Source of the DNA: Gluconobacter kanchanaburiensis NBRC 103587
GTDB taxonomy: Bacteria > Pseudomonadota > Alphaproteobacteria > Acetobacterales > Acetobacteraceae
Direction of reading: 5' to 3'
Assembly: GCF_007988905.1 (NCBI RefSeq)
Contig: NZ_BJVA01000002.1
Span: forward strand, 124,001-188,000
Length of the DNA stretch: 64,000 nt
Below the pieces are notes generated by a model. It ran no database searches, was not told where the DNA came from, and was given only the letters and a program-made list of their open reading frames with translations. The translations under genes were made by a program, and so were the position numbers. Below, one piece after another: positions 46,319 to 57,078 of this stretch (position 1 is the first letter of the stretch; each line of letters begins with the position of its first letter).

Positions 46319-46335
46319 GCTTGAAGAGTCCCTTC

Positions 46336-46932
46336 TCAAAGAGACCGACGGGCTGTCAGCGCGGCGGCGAGCGTACCGTCATCCAGCACGTCCAGCGCGC
46401 CTCCCATCGGCACACCATGGCCGACACGCGTGACGGTCACCCCGGTCGACAACAGGCGCTCCTGAAGCCAGTGCGCCGTGGTCGCACCTTCAACCGTGGC
46501 GCTCAGGGCAAGAATAACTTCCCTCACCCCGCCTTCTTCGATCCGTTCGAACAGGGGACGAACGTTCAGATCATCCGGGCCAAGACCCGCCAGCGCGGAC
46601 AGCGTTCCGCCCAGAACCTGATAGACACCCCGATGAACACCTGCGCGCTCCAGCGCCCAGAGATCCCCCACGGTCTCGACCACGCAGACCAAGCCCCGGT
46701 CCCGTCCTGAATCGGTACAGATATGACACGGATCTACGGTATCCAGATTACCACACAGGCTACAGGTTTTCACACTCGTCGCCGCACGCTCCATGAGATG
46801 GGCGAGCGGCAGCATCCGGCTTTCGGGCTGGCGCAGAAGTGCGAGCGCGGCCCGACGGGCGGAGCGCGGTCCCAGCCCTGGAAGACGGGCGAGCATGGTA
46901 ATCAACTGATCGATGTCGCCGTGACCCATCAT
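46336..46932 (-). CDS. recR: Recombination mediator protein RecR
   Basis: A 198-residue protein. A helix-hairpin-helix region (LARLPGLGPRSARR) is followed by a Cys4 zinc finger (CSLCGNLDTVDPCHIC) and a Toprim domain (LVCVVETVGDLWALE). RecR helps load RecA at gaps with RecF/RecO. It lies downstream of dnaX and ybaB, the classic order. Confidence 0.97.
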   Translation of the reverse strand: MMGHGDIDQLITMLARLPGLGPRSARRAALALLRQPESRMLPLAHLMERAATSVKTCSLCGNLDTVDPCHICTDSGRDRGLVCVVETVGDLWALERAGVHRGVYQVLGGTLSALAGLGPDDLNVRPLFERIEEGGVREVILALSATVEGATTAHWLQERLLSTGVTVTRVGHGVPMGGALDVLDDGTLAAALTARRSL

Positions 46933-46985
46933 GGGCGGGATATCTCCGTCAATCGGGTCAAAGACGCTGCGTCAGAAAGACCGGA

Positions 46986-47309
46986 TCAGAACGGCAGCTT
47001 CAGACCGGCCGGCAGATCGAGACCACCCGTGACGTCCCGCATGGCTTCGGCGCTTGCGGCTTCGGCCTTCGTCTTCGCATCCGTATAGGCGGCGACGATC
47101 AGGTCCTGAAGCGTTTCGATATCGCTCGGATCGGCAAGCTGGGGGTCGATTTTCAGATCGCGCATTTCGCCCTTCCCCGTCAGCCTGACCGTCACAAGAC
47201 CAGCACCCGCCGCCCCTTCGACGACCAGCGACGCCAGACTGCTCTGGGCCGCTTCCATCTTGGCCTGCATCTGGCTGGCCTGCTTCATCAATCCGGCAAG
47301 GTTCTTCAT
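46986..47309 (-). CDS. YbaB/EbfC family nucleoid-associated protein
   Basis: A 107-residue small DNA-binding protein. [17 protein letters not shown] starts the usual coiled, Met/Gln-rich helix, and [16 protein letters not shown] is the core. It binds DNA as a dimer. It sits between dnaX (14 bp) and recR (54 bp), a conserved arrangement. Confidence 0.95.
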   Translation of the reverse strand: MKNLAGLMKQASQMQAKMEAAQSSLASLVVEGAAGAGLVTVRLTGKGEMRDLKIDPQLADPSDIETLQDLIVAAYTDAKTKAEAASAEAMRDVTGGLDLPAGLKLPF

Positions 47310-47322
47310 TGTATCGTCCTGT

Positions 47323-49290
47323 TCAGTTCAGATCATCTTCATCAAGGAAATCGGCATCCAGTGGCGCGAATTCCAGATCGGGCGGTTCATCATCGGTCAG
47401 CGGCACCGTGATTTCCGGCGGCAAACCATATTCATCAAGGGAGTGATCCTGCACTTCGCCGATTTTCGCGCCCGGAAAGGTTCTCAGAATGGCCTGTACC
47501 AGCGGATGCTGCTCCACAGAGGCCTGATTGATCGCCACGACCTCGGCGCCCTGTTCGTCAAGCGTCGGCTCGCCCGCAGCGGTCGAGGCACTGACGCGCC
47601 ACTGGCCGGGATAGACACGATCCAGAAGTTTCTGGAGCTGACGTTCAATCCGCGCCTGCGGTTCTTCGGCCCGGATCTGCACATCTGGCGGCGAGAACCG
47701 CACAAGATGAACGGCATTGCGCAACAGACCATGCAGCACCGGCTCGCGTTCACGCGCCACCATCGCCACCATCTCGCGCCATGTGCGCGGTGCGGGTTCG
47801 GGCTGCGGTTCAGGTTCGGGTAACGGCTCGGCGTAACCAATGCCCGGCTCGATGATTTCGCCGCCGTTGGCAACCAGCCGGACATGCGCGCGCGGTGACG
47901 GACCACCGGATGTCTCACTAACACTGGCGCCTGCCAGACCCGCCGAAGACAGGCCGTCGGCGGAGGAGCGTGTCGTGGGAGAAAAGCCTTCTCCCGCGGA
48001 CGGGGATCCGGTTGACCGGGATACCGGCAGAGAGAGATCCTGCCCGCCTTCCGTCAGCTCACGAATCAGCCTGTCCGGCGTCGGCAGCAGGCTGGCGTGA
48101 CACAGACGGATCAGCAGCATCTCCGCCGCCTGACGGCGATCAGGCGCTGTCTCGACCTCCTGCACACCTTTGAGCAGGATCTGCCAGGCCCGCCCCAGAA
48201 CCGTATTGGATAGCCGATCCGCCAGCGCCATGCCCCGCGTACGTTCGGCTTCCGGCAGGTCCCGGCTCTCCCTGAGCGAAGGAATAGCCTTGAGGCGCGA
48301 AATCAGATGCAGCAGATCCAGCAGGTCCACCAGAAGGACACCCAGATCGGCACCCCTCGCATAGGCCTGATCGGTGAGGTCCAGCGCATCGGCGACCCTC
48401 CCCGCCATGAGAGCATCCAGCAGATCGAAAACCAGCCCCCGATCCGCCAGACCGAGCATGTCGGCCACGGCATTGGCATCGCTGGCCCCCTGCGCGATCG
48501 CCTGATCGAGCAGCGACAGCCCGTCACGCACCGAGCCGTCAGCCGCACGGGCGATCAGGGCCAGCGCGTCTTCCGAAAGGGTCGCCCCTTCCTTCAGCGC
48601 GATATTGTGGAAATGCCCCGCCAGAAGGGACTGCGGGACACGACGCAGATCGAATCGCTGACAACGCGACAGGACCGTGACCGGCACCTTGCGCAGTTCT
48701 GTCGTCGCGAAAATGAACGTGACCTGCGGTGGCGGCTCTTCGAGGGTTTTGAGCAGCGCATTGAAGGCGTTGCGCGACAGCATGTGGACTTCATCGATGA
48801 TGAAGACTTTCATCCGCGCCTGCATCGGACGAAAACGCGTTGCCTCGATGATTTCGCGCACGTCATCCACACCGGTGCGGGAGGCAGCATCCATTTCCAG
48901 GACGTCTGGATGACGGTCCGCCAGGATGGCCGTGCAGTTGGCGCAGACGCCGCACGGATCCGCGGTTGGACCACCCGTGCCGTCCGGACCAATGCAGTTC
49001 AGGGCACGCGCAATGATGCGGGCCGTCGTCGTTTTGCCGACGCCACGCACGCCGGTCAGCATGAAGGCATGCGCCACACGCTCAAGCTCGAAAGCCCGGC
49101 GCAGAATCCGGACCAGCGAGTCCTGCCCGATCAGATCATCGAAAGTCTGCGGACGATATTTGCGGGCGAGAACGCGATAGGGCGTCGCTTCGGCAACCGG
49201 AGTCGTGGCGATTTCCTCTGCTGGCGCGTCTCCGAAAAAGCCGCCGCCACTTTCGGGCGGCAGGGGGAGATCATCGTTTTCATCAGTCAT
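47323..49290 (-). CDS. dnaX: DNA polymerase III subunits gamma/tau
   Basis: A 655-residue clamp loader ATPase. The ATG at 49290 ([12 protein letters not shown]) was chosen. Walker A is [12 protein letters not shown]. The zinc site is in CIGPDGTGG...CGVCANC. Sensor and Walker B parts are [18 protein letters not shown] and ATTELRKVP. The C-terminal third (tau part) is Pro/Ser-rich and then conserved. The SRP RNA gene lies just upstream. Confidence 0.97.
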   Translation of the reverse strand: MTDENDDLPLPPESGGGFFGDAPAEEIATTPVAEATPYRVLARKYRPQTFDDLIGQDSLVRILRRAFELERVAHAFMLTGVRGVGKTTTARIIARALNCIGPDGTGGPTADPCGVCANCTAILADRHPDVLEMDAASRTGVDDVREIIEATRFRPMQARMKVFIIDEVHMLSRNAFNALLKTLEEPPPQVTFIFATTELRKVPVTVLSRCQRFDLRRVPQSLLAGHFHNIALKEGATLSEDALALIARAADGSVRDGLSLLDQAIAQGASDANAVADMLGLADRGLVFDLLDALMAGRVADALDLTDQAYARGADLGVLLVDLLDLLHLISRLKAIPSLRESRDLPEAERTRGMALADRLSNTVLGRAWQILLKGVQEVETAPDRRQAAEMLLIRLCHASLLPTPDRLIRELTEGGQDLSLPVSRSTGSPSAGEGFSPTTRSSADGLSSAGLAGASVSETSGGPSPRAHVRLVANGGEIIEPGIGYAEPLPEPEPQPEPAPRTWREMVAMVAREREPVLHGLLRNAVHLVRFSPPDVQIRAEEPQARIERQLQKLLDRVYPGQWRVSASTAAGEPTLDEQGAEVVAINQASVEQHPLVQAILRTFPGAKIGEVQDHSLDEYGLPPEITVPLTDDEPPDLEFAPLDADFLDEDDLN

Positions 49291-49378
49291 GGAAATGTCG
49301 GACCCTCGACACGGAGGACGGGACCGCATGGGAGCGGTCGGGACGCTGCACAAAAGGCGCATCCAGTAACTGTGTGAG

Positions 49379-49478
49379 GTAGGAGGCCGGACATTCAACC
49401 CGGATAAAACTCACTGCGGCTGCTTCCTTCCGGACCTGACCGGGTTGGCAAGGTATCCGTCCAAAGCCGACCTCCCGG
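49379..49478 (-). ncRNA. ffs: Signal recognition particle RNA (4.5S type)
   Basis: The minus strand carries the SRP core GGTCAGGTCCGGAAGGAAGC (49418-49441 region). Flanking arms pair: CGGATA with TATCCG and, further out, GAGGTCGG (49467-49474) with CCGGCCTC (49383-49390, one G-U pair). This gives about 100 nt, the small bacterial SRP RNA. It lies upstream of dnaX, the usual place in alphaproteobacteria. Ends are approximate. Confidence 0.93.
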
Positions 49479-49498
49479 CGCTCTCCTAACACGGAGAT

Positions 49499-49518
49499 GG
49501 GGGTGTCTGACAACCCCC
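49499..49518 (-). terminator. GC-rich hairpin between ggt and ffs
   Basis: GGGGGT and ACCCCC arms (6 bp) enclose an 8-nt loop, 31 bp after the ggt stop. No T-run follows, so it is at most a weak terminator. Confidence 0.4.
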
Positions 49519-49549
49519 AATCATCAGGCTGCGCCCTCATGCTCACGCC

Positions 49550-51364
49550 TTACTCTCCGACAGCCGCACCGCCCATGTGGCGCGGGTCGGCCGCACCGTA
49601 GATCAGACCAGTCTTCGCGGCGGACAGGCTCGGATGATCGGCAAGAATACCTTCGGCCACACCCCAGGGACGATGGGGCGACAGCGCATAGCCTTCGGCA
49701 CGAAGGGTCTGCATGGTCTGGTCGGTCAGGGCACCCGGCTCGATCTCGACCGCGGACGGCTCCCACTGCTCGTGGATCCGCGGCAGATCCACGGCCTGGC
49801 GGATATCCAGACCGTAATCGAGAACACCCAGAATAACGGACAGGGTAATCGTTGGAATCCGTGAACCGCCGGGGCTTCCGATCACCATCACCGTCTTGCC
49901 GTCACGCGAAACAATGGACGGCGACATCGAGGAGAGGGGCGTTTTGCCCGGTGCGATGGCATTGGCTTCCGAACCGACAATCCCGAACATGTTAGGGGCG
50001 CCCGGCTTGGACGAGAAATCATCCATCTCGTCATTCATCCAGATGCCGGTATGCCCACCCATCACACCTGCACCGAACCAGCCATTGAGCGTGTAGGTCG
50101 CGGACACCGCCATGCCGTTGTGATCGAGAACGGAGAACTGCGTCGTCTCATGTTTTTCCTGCGTATCCGGAGCGGCCTGTTCAACGGGTACTGGAAGGGG
50201 CTCCCCTGCCCGCAGCGTGCTGGACGAGAGGGCGCGATCCGTCGGAATCCCCTGCCGAATCTGAGAGGCATAGGCCGGATCGATCAGGTGTTCGACGGGA
50301 TTATGGACGAAATCCGGATCGCCGAGATCGCGTCGGTCGGAATAGGCATGCCGCATTGCCTCGACCTCCCGCTGAACCGCGGGCGCGGTATGCAGGCCGA
50401 GCGCATGCATATCGTAGCCGGACAGAATGTTCAGGATTTCACACAGCGCAACACCCCCACCGCTCGGCGGCGGGGCAGTGTCGATCGTGTAGCCGCGATA
50501 GGTACAGCGGATCGGTTCGAGATGACGAACATGATACGCCCTGAAATCGGAAAGCTGGAGAATTCCGCCTCCTTCCGTGCTAGCCCGCACGATTTCCTGC
50601 GCGATCGGACCTTCATAAAAGGCTTTCGGGCCGTCTTTTGCGATCAGCGCAAGAGACGCCGCAAGATTTTTCTGGATCAGGCGGTCTCCAGCCTGAAGCG
50701 GAGTGCCGTCAGGACGCAGATAGAAGCTTCGGGCATAGGAGTCGCTCTGGAAATAACGGGTCGACGTGTGCAGGAGGTCTGCGTCGCCCTCGTTCAGCAC
50801 AAAACCGTCGCGGGCAAGCGCAATGGCGGGCGCCATGACCTTTGCGCGCGACAGTTTCCCCCATTTCTGAAGAATGGAGTCCAGACCTGCAACCGTGCCT
50901 GGAATGGCAACTGCCTTCCAGCCCTCAGTTGACAGTCCTGGAATGACCTTGCCGGAAGCATCCTGATACATGGCGGCGGTCGCGGCACCGGGCGCGTGCT
51001 CCCGGAAGTCGATGAAGACCGTCTGACCAGTTGCAAGCCGCAGGGTCATGAACCCGCCACCCCCAATATTGCCGGCTGCGGGATAGACCACCGCCAGCGC
51101 ATATCCGACGGCCACTGCAGCATCGACGGCATTACCACCCTGCGCGAGGATCTTTGCTCCCGCATCGGAGGCCAGATGCTGGGCGGAAACCACCATGCCA
51201 TGCCGACCTGATGCCAGAATGCCAGCGCTGACATGGTCCGGACCGAACGCCAGCGGATCATGTGCGGAACTGAGAGTTTCCGTCGCCGCCCTCGCCAGAG
51301 GCGTGCTATCCAGCGTCGTGGAACCGAGGACGAGGGCGGCGAAAAGAAGCGGGAACGCTCTCAT
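49550..51364 (-). CDS. ggt: Gamma-glutamyltransferase
   Basis: A 604-residue periplasmic enzyme made as a proenzyme. The ATG at 51364 overlaps the map stop by 4 bp. A signal peptide (FPLLFAALVLGS...ARA) opens it. GMVVSAQHLASDAGAKIL and GGNAVDAAVAVGYALAV are typical of the large subunit. The processing Thr, which becomes the nucleophile, is the first Thr of ETTQFSVLD; the usual third residue His is Gln here. GSPGGSRIP is the other family block. It uses glutathione and related gamma-glutamyl compounds. Confidence 0.96.
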   Translation of the reverse strand: MRAFPLLFAALVLGSTTLDSTPLARAATETLSSAHDPLAFGPDHVSAGILASGRHGMVVSAQHLASDAGAKILAQGGNAVDAAVAVGYALAVVYPAAGNIGGGGFMTLRLATGQTVFIDFREHAPGAATAAMYQDASGKVIPGLSTEGWKAVAIPGTVAGLDSILQKWGKLSRAKVMAPAIALARDGFVLNEGDADLLHTSTRYFQSDSYARSFYLRPDGTPLQAGDRLIQKNLAASLALIAKDGPKAFYEGPIAQEIVRASTEGGGILQLSDFRAYHVRHLEPIRCTYRGYTIDTAPPPSGGGVALCEILNILSGYDMHALGLHTAPAVQREVEAMRHAYSDRRDLGDPDFVHNPVEHLIDPAYASQIRQGIPTDRALSSSTLRAGEPLPVPVEQAAPDTQEKHETTQFSVLDHNGMAVSATYTLNGWFGAGVMGGHTGIWMNDEMDDFSSKPGAPNMFGIVGSEANAIAPGKTPLSSMSPSIVSRDGKTVMVIGSPGGSRIPTITLSVILGVLDYGLDIRQAVDLPRIHEQWEPSAVEIEPGALTDQTMQTLRAEGYALSPHRPWGVAEGILADHPSLSAAKTGLIYGAADPRHMGGAAVGE

Positions 51365-52161
51365 GCGCTCTCTCCATAAGGGGGTTTGGTATAACCTTTG
51401 GGGGACAGGGTAAAAATCTCGCACCCATCTGCCGTTACACCGATCTGGTGCTCGAACTGGGCGGACAGAGTGCGGTCGCGGGTAACGGCCGTCCAGCCGT
51501 CATCAAGAATTTTCACGTCGGGGCGACCGATATTAAGCATGGGCTCGATCGTGAAAACCATGCCTTCCACGAGCTTCACACCCTCTCCCGGGCGTCCGTA
51601 ATGCAGGACATTCGGTTCTGCATGAAAATCGCGACCAATCCCGTGACCACAAAAGTCCCGCACAATGGAGAAGCGGTTGGCTTCCGCGTATTCCTGAATG
51701 GCATGACCGATATCGCCTAGCGTGTTGCCGGGCCGGACCTGAGCGATGCCTCGCATCAGGGACTCATAGGTAACATCGACCAGCTTCTCGGCCTTTTTGG
51801 GGGCCTTGCCCACAATATACATGCGCGAACTATCGCCGTACCAGCCATCCAGAATGGACGTTACGTCGATATTGACGATGTCTCCGTTGGCGAGTTTTTT
51901 GCTCCCGGGAATGCCGTGGCAGACGACATGATTGATCGAGATGCAGCAAGATTTGGGATAACCGCGATAATTCAGCGGTGCGGGCGTTGCACCGTGAGAG
52001 ATCGTGAAATCATGAATGAGACGATTAAGCTCTTCCGTGGTGACACCTGGCTGCACATGGGGCGTGATCATATCCAGCGTCTCTGCCGTCAAACGGCCGA
52101 CGCGATGCAGATGTCTGAAATCGTCCTGATCGTAAAGAACGATACCCCGTGCGTTGTCCAT
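51361..52161 (-). CDS. map: Methionine aminopeptidase, type I
   Basis: A 266-residue enzyme that removes the start Met from new proteins. The ATG at 52161 (MDNARGIVLYD) was chosen over an upstream TTG. Metal ligands sit in INIDVTSILDGWYGD, FCGHGIGRDFH, FTIEPML and a late Glu in SAQFEHQIGV. It overlaps ggt by 4 bp and is likely its operon partner. Confidence 0.97.
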   Translation of the reverse strand: MDNARGIVLYDQDDFRHLHRVGRLTAETLDMITPHVQPGVTTEELNRLIHDFTISHGATPAPLNYRGYPKSCCISINHVVCHGIPGSKKLANGDIVNIDVTSILDGWYGDSSRMYIVGKAPKKAEKLVDVTYESLMRGIAQVRPGNTLGDIGHAIQEYAEANRFSIVRDFCGHGIGRDFHAEPNVLHYGRPGEGVKLVEGMVFTIEPMLNIGRPDVKILDDGWTAVTRDRTLSAQFEHQIGVTADGCEIFTLSPKGYTKPPYGESA

Positions 52162-52193
52162 ACCTGCTGCCCGATCCTTCAATCTTCATTAAA

Positions 52194-52220
52194 GCCCGGA
52201 CAAAATGCGTCTGTCCGGGC
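52194..52220 (-). terminator. Terminator-like hairpin after the carboxypeptidase gene
   Basis: GCCCGGACA and TGTCCGGGC (9-bp perfect arms) enclose 9 nt, 35 bp after the carboxypeptidase stop. On the minus strand it is followed by TTTAAT, so termination is plausible. Confidence 0.65.
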
Positions 52221-52254
52221 CGGATCGCAAGGCAGCAGGTCAGATTTATCAGTT

Positions 52255-53313
52255 CTAGCTGTGACGGGAGCGCTTTCTGTGAGCGACGACATGCCGGGCG
52301 CTAACCATGCGGACGGCGGCTCCATGACGGGTAATTCTACCATAACGTCGCGGTGATGACGGCGCGTCTGCAACTTCCATCGGCCGGGAAGCGGCGAGCA
52401 TGATCCCGTGACGGAAATGACCGCGGCGACGGGCAGACGCCATGAGCACACCCGAAGGTCCTGCCGGATGAAGAAGCGGCTGAGGTGCAACACCTTCATC
52501 CGCGAACCCTTTATCGAGCAGCGCCACCATTTCCATGGAACGACGCGCGTTGCTGGAAGACCCCATGACCACACCGATCAACCGGACATTCCCGCGCTGA
52601 GCGGACGTAATGAGGTTATGTCCGGCGAGATCCGTATATCCGGTCTTGAGACCGTCCGCACCCGCGTAGATCTTCAGCATCGGATCGTGGTTTGGCACGA
52701 TGCGCCGGTGAAAAGCGAAGGATGGAACATTGAAATAGTGATAATACTGAGGGAAATCAGCAATCAGATGCTGTGAAAGCAGGGCAAGATCATGAGCGGT
52801 CGTGACCTGATCCGGATCGGGCAGACCCGATGCGTTGCGAAAGGTTGTATTTGCCATTCCAAGCGCACGGGCCTGCTGAGTCATGAGCTGTGCGAAGCGG
52901 ACTTCGTCACCGCCGCCCAGAAACTCGCCCAATGCACATGCAGCATCATTCGCGGATTTCGTAACAAGCCCCAGAATTCCCTGCTCGACCGTAAGCCGCG
53001 TTCCCGGGACCAATCCAAGCTTCGACGGCGCCTGAATGGAGGCATGAATGGACACCGGGACCTGCTCATCCAGCGTAATCTGATGCGCTTCGAGGGCACG
53101 GAACGTCAGATAGAGCGTCATAAGTTTGGTGAGGGAGGCCGGATAGCGCTGCAAATCAGCATCTGCTTGGGAGAGGACCGCGCCGGTTCGGGCATCCATC
53201 ACATAACTCGAGACATGCCCCGCATACTGTGCCCGGGCCGACCCCAGTCCCATGACTGTCCCCATGGCTGTCATGGCGCAGAACAGAAAAGCTTTCTGAA
53301 ACGGGAAACGCAT
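52255..53313 (-). CDS. Serine D-alanyl-D-alanine carboxypeptidase (low-mass PBP)
   Basis: A 352-residue S11 peptidase that trims peptidoglycan pentapeptides. A signal peptide ends at ARA (about residue 28). The three penicillin-binding motifs are SLTK (about residue 60), SAN (about 119) and KTG (about 223). The C-terminus is an unusual Arg/His-rich tail (AHRKRSRHS) with no membrane anchor helix visible. Divergent from clpS. Confidence 0.93.
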   Translation of the reverse strand: MRFPFQKAFLFCAMTAMGTVMGLGSARAQYAGHVSSYVMDARTGAVLSQADADLQRYPASLTKLMTLYLTFRALEAHQITLDEQVPVSIHASIQAPSKLGLVPGTRLTVEQGILGLVTKSANDAACALGEFLGGGDEVRFAQLMTQQARALGMANTTFRNASGLPDPDQVTTAHDLALLSQHLIADFPQYYHYFNVPSFAFHRRIVPNHDPMLKIYAGADGLKTGYTDLAGHNLITSAQRGNVRLIGVVMGSSSNARRSMEMVALLDKGFADEGVAPQPLLHPAGPSGVLMASARRRGHFRHGIMLAASRPMEVADAPSSPRRYGRITRHGAAVRMVSARHVVAHRKRSRHS

Positions 53314-53556
53314 GTGTCTGACAGCCTCTGAACGGAACGTCGTCGCGGAAAGGAAGCGTGGCGTCTGAGCCCCCTGATATTGAAGTACTCTAGGCTCAAT
53401 AAAAACTTCCCGTCCACCAGCTTTGGCGGACTTTGCTTAATTTTTCGTAAGCAACAGCGAAACGAGGCATCATCATGGCAAAAGGCGCATAAAAACCTTA
53501 TTTCTACGGGTTCCGACCCTTCTCAAGACTGGAAGTCGCACCATATCATACCGGTC

Positions 53557-53970
53557 ATGTCTTCTTATGATCCCTTTTCCCGGCTGAACAGTCACTCCGA
53601 TGTCGCATCTCCGCGTCTGGGGCCGGATTCGCCCGACTCCATTCCACCCATTGGTCCCGGAGACGAGGATCATGACCTTGAAATCAGTGTTGTGGTGCGC
53701 CCCCGGACACGGACACGCAAACCTGCGATGTACAAGGTTCTGATGCTCAATGACGACTACACGCCCATGGAGTTTGTCGTGCATGTCCTCGAACGGTTCT
53801 TTGCAAAGAACCGGGATGAGGCAACAGCGGTCATGCTCCAGGTACATCAACGGGGTGTCGGAGTCTGTGGGGTGTTCACCTATGAAGTTGCTGAGAGCAA
53901 AGTCACGCAGGTGATGGATCTGGCCCGCCAGAACCAGCACCCGCTTCAGTGCACGATCGAGAAAGACTGA
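53557..53970 (+). CDS. clpS: ATP-dependent Clp protease adaptor ClpS
   Basis: A 137-residue N-end-rule adaptor that brings substrates to ClpA. The ClpS core runs from about residue 50 ([20 protein letters not shown], with the N-degron pocket in it, then [18 protein letters not shown]). The ATG at 53557 gives a long N-terminal, Ser/Pro/Asp-rich extension. It has no clear ribosome binding site, so the start is uncertain. It lies 129 bp upstream of clpA. Confidence 0.92.
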   Translation: MSSYDPFSRLNSHSDVASPRLGPDSPDSIPPIGPGDEDHDLEISVVVRPRTRTRKPAMYKVLMLNDDYTPMEFVVHVLERFFAKNRDEATAVMLQVHQRGVGVCGVFTYEVAESKVTQVMDLARQNQHPLQCTIEKD

Positions 53971-54099
53971 TCCGTCTGACAGGCAGAAAAGCCATCACGC
54001 AGGATAATTTGTTGTTTCCTGCTGCGTTTCTGACTGGCGTTACACGTTACTCCGCGACAAGATACCTTTCCTACGAGAGGTCGAGAGGAGCGCCATCCC

Positions 54100-56415
54100 A
54101 TGCTGTCCCGTACGCTCGAACAGACGCTCCACCGCGCCCTGACATTCGCAGGTGACCGGCGTCATGAATATGCAACCCTCGAACACCTTCTGCTCGCGCT
54201 GACGGAAGATGACGACGCCCTGACGGTTTTCCGGGCGTGCGGCATCGATCTGGACAAGCTACGCTCTGACCTGAAGGATTTTCTGGATAAGGATCTGGCA
54301 GGACTTGCGGCGGAACGTCCGACGGAACCCAAGCCAACTGCGGCCTTCCAGCGTGTTATCCAGCGTGCAGCAATTCACGTCCAGAGCACGGGACGCGACG
54401 AAGTCACGGGGGCAAATGTTCTCGTAGCGCTCTTTGCCGAGCGCGAGAGCCATGCGGTCTATTTCCTGCAATTGCAGGACATGACACGACTCGACGCTGT
54501 CAACTTCATTTCTCACGGCATCGCCAAGGCTCCGGACCGTGGCGCGGGACGGCGTCCGGCCGCGGCTTCCAAGGACACGTCCGAGCGCGAGGAGCGCAAG
54601 GACAGTGCCAAGGAAGGTGCACTGGCGACCTATTGCGTCGATCTGAACGAGCGGGCGCGTGAAGGGCGGATTGATCCGCTCATCGGCCGCGATCAGGAAA
54701 TCGAACGAACGATCCAGATCCTGTGCCGCCGCACCAAGAACAACCCGCTTTATGTGGGTGATCCGGGCGTCGGCAAGACAGCTATTGCCGAAGGTCTGGC
54801 CAAGCGGATCGTGGAAGGCGAAGTGCCTGAAGTTCTGCTGAACAGCACGATCTATTCGCTCGACATGGGCTCGCTTCTGGCGGGCACACGTTACCGTGGC
54901 GATTTCGAGGAGCGGCTGAAGGCTGTCGTGACAGAGATGGACCAAACTCCTGGTGCCATCCTGTTCATCGACGAAATCCATACGGTCATCGGCGCGGGAG
55001 CGACATCGGGTGGGGCAATGGACGCCTCCAACCTGCTCAAGCCTGCCCTGGCCGCAGGGACCCTGCGCTGCATCGGTTCCACGACCTACAAGGAGTTCCG
55101 TCAGCACTTCGAGAAGGATCGGGCGCTCGTACGCCGGTTCCAAAAAATCGACGTGCCGGAGCCTTCGATCGAGGATGCGATCAAGATCCTGCGCGGCCTG
55201 AAGGGCAGCTACGAGAAGCATCACAAGGTTCGCTACACCGACGAAGCCCTGCGCGGCGCCGTCGAACTGGCGGCCAAGTATGTCCATGACCGCAAACTGC
55301 CAGACAAGGCGATCGACGTGATCGACGAAGTCGGCGCGGCGCGGATGCTCGTACCCGAAAACAAGCGCCGCAAGACCGTGACGCTGAAGGACGTGGAAGA
55401 GGCCATCGCCAAAATCGCCCGCATCCCGCCCAAAAGCGTCTCGGCCGATGATCGTGAGACCCTGCGCCATCTGGAGCGGGATCTCCGCAACATGGTCTTT
55501 GGGCAGGACAAAGCGATTGACGCACTGGCGGCAGCGATCAAGCTGTCCCGTGCGGGTCTGCGGGATGCGGAAAAGCCGATTGGCAACTATCTGTTCTCTG
55601 GCCCAACGGGCGTCGGCAAGACAGAAGTGGCGAAGCAGCTTTCCAACTCACTTGGGATTGAGCTGATCCGCTTCGACATGTCCGAATACATGGAGCGTCA
55701 TTCGATCTCCCGTCTGATCGGTGCACCTCCGGGTTATGTCGGTTTCGATCAGGGCGGTCTGCTGACGGATGCGATCGACCAGCATCCTCATGCAGTCCTG
55801 CTTCTGGACGAAATTGAAAAAGCCCATCCGGACCTTTTCAATGTCCTGCTTCAGGTCATGGATCATGGTCGCCTGACGGATCACAACGGCAAGGTCGTTG
55901 ATTTCCGCAACGTGATCCTGATCATGACCACGAATGCGGGCGCGGCGGACCTGTCCAAGGAGACGATTGGGTTTGGCCGGACCGTGCGCAGCGGTGAAGA
56001 CGAAGAGGCGATCAAGCGCCTGTTCACGCCGGAATTCCGCAACCGTCTGGATGCAATCATTCCGTTCGCCAACCTGACGCCGGAAACGGTGGGCCGTGTG
56101 GTCGAGAAGTTCGTGCTGCAGCTTGAAGCCCAGCTGGCCGACCGCCATGTCACGATCGAGATCTCCTCGGCCGCCAAGGAATGGCTGGCAGAACGTGGCT
56201 ATGACCGCCTGTATGGTGCGCGTCCTCTGGGACGCGTCATTCAGGAGCATATCAAGAAGCCACTGGCCGAAGAGTTACTCTTCGGGCGGCTGGCGCAGGG
56301 CGGCGCGGTCCGGATCGGACTGAAGAACGGCGCACTCGACTTCGACATCATCGAAGGACGGAACGAGCCGAAAGGCGAAGATGGCGCTTCGAAAAAGGAT
56401 GAAGCCACAAGCTGA
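54100..56415 (+). CDS. clpA: ATP-dependent Clp protease ATP-binding subunit ClpA
   Basis: A 771-residue Hsp100 unfoldase that feeds ClpP. The start has GAGAGGAG upstream. An N-domain ([15 protein letters not shown]) is followed by two AAA+ domains: Walker [14 protein letters not shown] (first) and [13 protein letters not shown] (second). [18 protein letters not shown] and [19 protein letters not shown] mark the second. A strong terminator follows. Upstream clpS fits the usual clpS-clpA pair. Confidence 0.98.
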   Translation: MLSRTLEQTLHRALTFAGDRRHEYATLEHLLLALTEDDDALTVFRACGIDLDKLRSDLKDFLDKDLAGLAAERPTEPKPTAAFQRVIQRAAIHVQSTGRDEVTGANVLVALFAERESHAVYFLQLQDMTRLDAVNFISHGIAKAPDRGAGRRPAAASKDTSEREERKDSAKEGALATYCVDLNERAREGRIDPLIGRDQEIERTIQILCRRTKNNPLYVGDPGVGKTAIAEGLAKRIVEGEVPEVLLNSTIYSLDMGSLLAGTRYRGDFEERLKAVVTEMDQTPGAILFIDEIHTVIGAGATSGGAMDASNLLKPALAAGTLRCIGSTTYKEFRQHFEKDRALVRRFQKIDVPEPSIEDAIKILRGLKGSYEKHHKVRYTDEALRGAVELAAKYVHDRKLPDKAIDVIDEVGAARMLVPENKRRKTVTLKDVEEAIAKIARIPPKSVSADDRETLRHLERDLRNMVFGQDKAIDALAAAIKLSRAGLRDAEKPIGNYLFSGPTGVGKTEVAKQLSNSLGIELIRFDMSEYMERHSISRLIGAPPGYVGFDQGGLLTDAIDQHPHAVLLLDEIEKAHPDLFNVLLQVMDHGRLTDHNGKVVDFRNVILIMTTNAGAADLSKETIGFGRTVRSGEDEEAIKRLFTPEFRNRLDAIIPFANLTPETVGRVVEKFVLQLEAQLADRHVTIEISSAAKEWLAERGYDRLYGARPLGRVIQEHIKKPLAEELLFGRLAQGGAVRIGLKNGALDFDIIEGRNEPKGEDGASKKDEATS

Positions 56416-56431
56416 CGCCGTGGCACATCCG

Positions 56432-56469
56432 AAAAGGCCCGGAAGACAAGTGTCTTCCGGGCCTTTTTT
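56432..56469 (+). terminator. Bidirectional terminator between clpA and the DUF3465 gene
   Basis: AAGGCCCGGAAGACA pairs with TGTCTTCCGGGCCTT around AG, with T-runs both ways. It ends clpA and the convergent DUF3465 gene. Confidence 0.94.
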
Positions 56470-56966
56470 TACTGGTAGCGATTACCGTTCACGACGACAT
56501 AGCCGGGCCATTGCCATTTGCGCCCGGTCCCGTGGTGGGTCCAGTCCACACCCTGGCGGCGAAGACTATCGTAATAATACCGTCCCTGCACCTCGACCTG
56601 ATCGCCTTTGCTGACCCACGGCCATTGCGGCGCACTCATCTGGTCCAGATCAGAGACGATCCGGATGGAAACGCCCTGCCCGACCGACATATAAAAATAT
56701 CCATGCCAGCCACTACGTGTCCTCTTCGCGCGTGGAGATACGGCAATCACCTGCCCGCACAAATGTTCGGGCAGATCGATGCCGGTGGGGCCAGTCTGTT
56801 CAAGCCCCTGCTGATCCGCGAGGAAGCGGCCGTTGTCACACGCTACAGGCATATCGTGGCTCTGAGCTGAGCGGTCACGACCGAACAGACCCTGCGCGGA
56901 TACCGACAGAGGCATGCACAGCGCCGCGGCGGCAATAACGGGTAGCAGACGGAACGTCATGAACAT
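56469..56966 (-). CDS. DUF3465-domain secreted protein
   Basis: A 165-residue protein with a signal peptide (LLPVIAAAALCMPLSVSA). A DUF3465 domain covers about residues 85-165 (SGWHGYFYMSVGQGVS, WTHHGTGRKWQWPGYVVVNG), a small OB-like, nuclease-type fold of unknown role. Two Cys (CDNG and LCGQ, about 27 apart) may form a disulfide. An ATG two codons later (56960) is equally possible. The stop overlaps the terminator of clpA. Confidence 0.8.
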   Translation of the reverse strand: MFMTFRLLPVIAAAALCMPLSVSAQGLFGRDRSAQSHDMPVACDNGRFLADQQGLEQTGPTGIDLPEHLCGQVIAVSPRAKRTRSGWHGYFYMSVGQGVSIRIVSDLDQMSAPQWPWVSKGDQVEVQGRYYYDSLRRQGVDWTHHGTGRKWQWPGYVVVNGNRYQ

Positions 56967-57027
56967 TTTCTCCTATACGGGCGAAACTGGCGGGTTCTCA
57001 TGTGGACCAGCCCCACGCATCGGGTAC

Positions 57028-57064
57028 AAAAAAAGGCCCGCTCCAGATGAGAGCGGGCCTTTTG
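57028..57064 (-). terminator. Rho-independent terminator of the bactofilin gene
   Basis: GGCCCGCTC and GAGCGGGCC pair around TCATCTG, followed by a T-run on the minus strand, 14 bp after the bactofilin stop. Confidence 0.92.
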
Positions 57065-57078
57065 AGTCCTGAAAAAGA

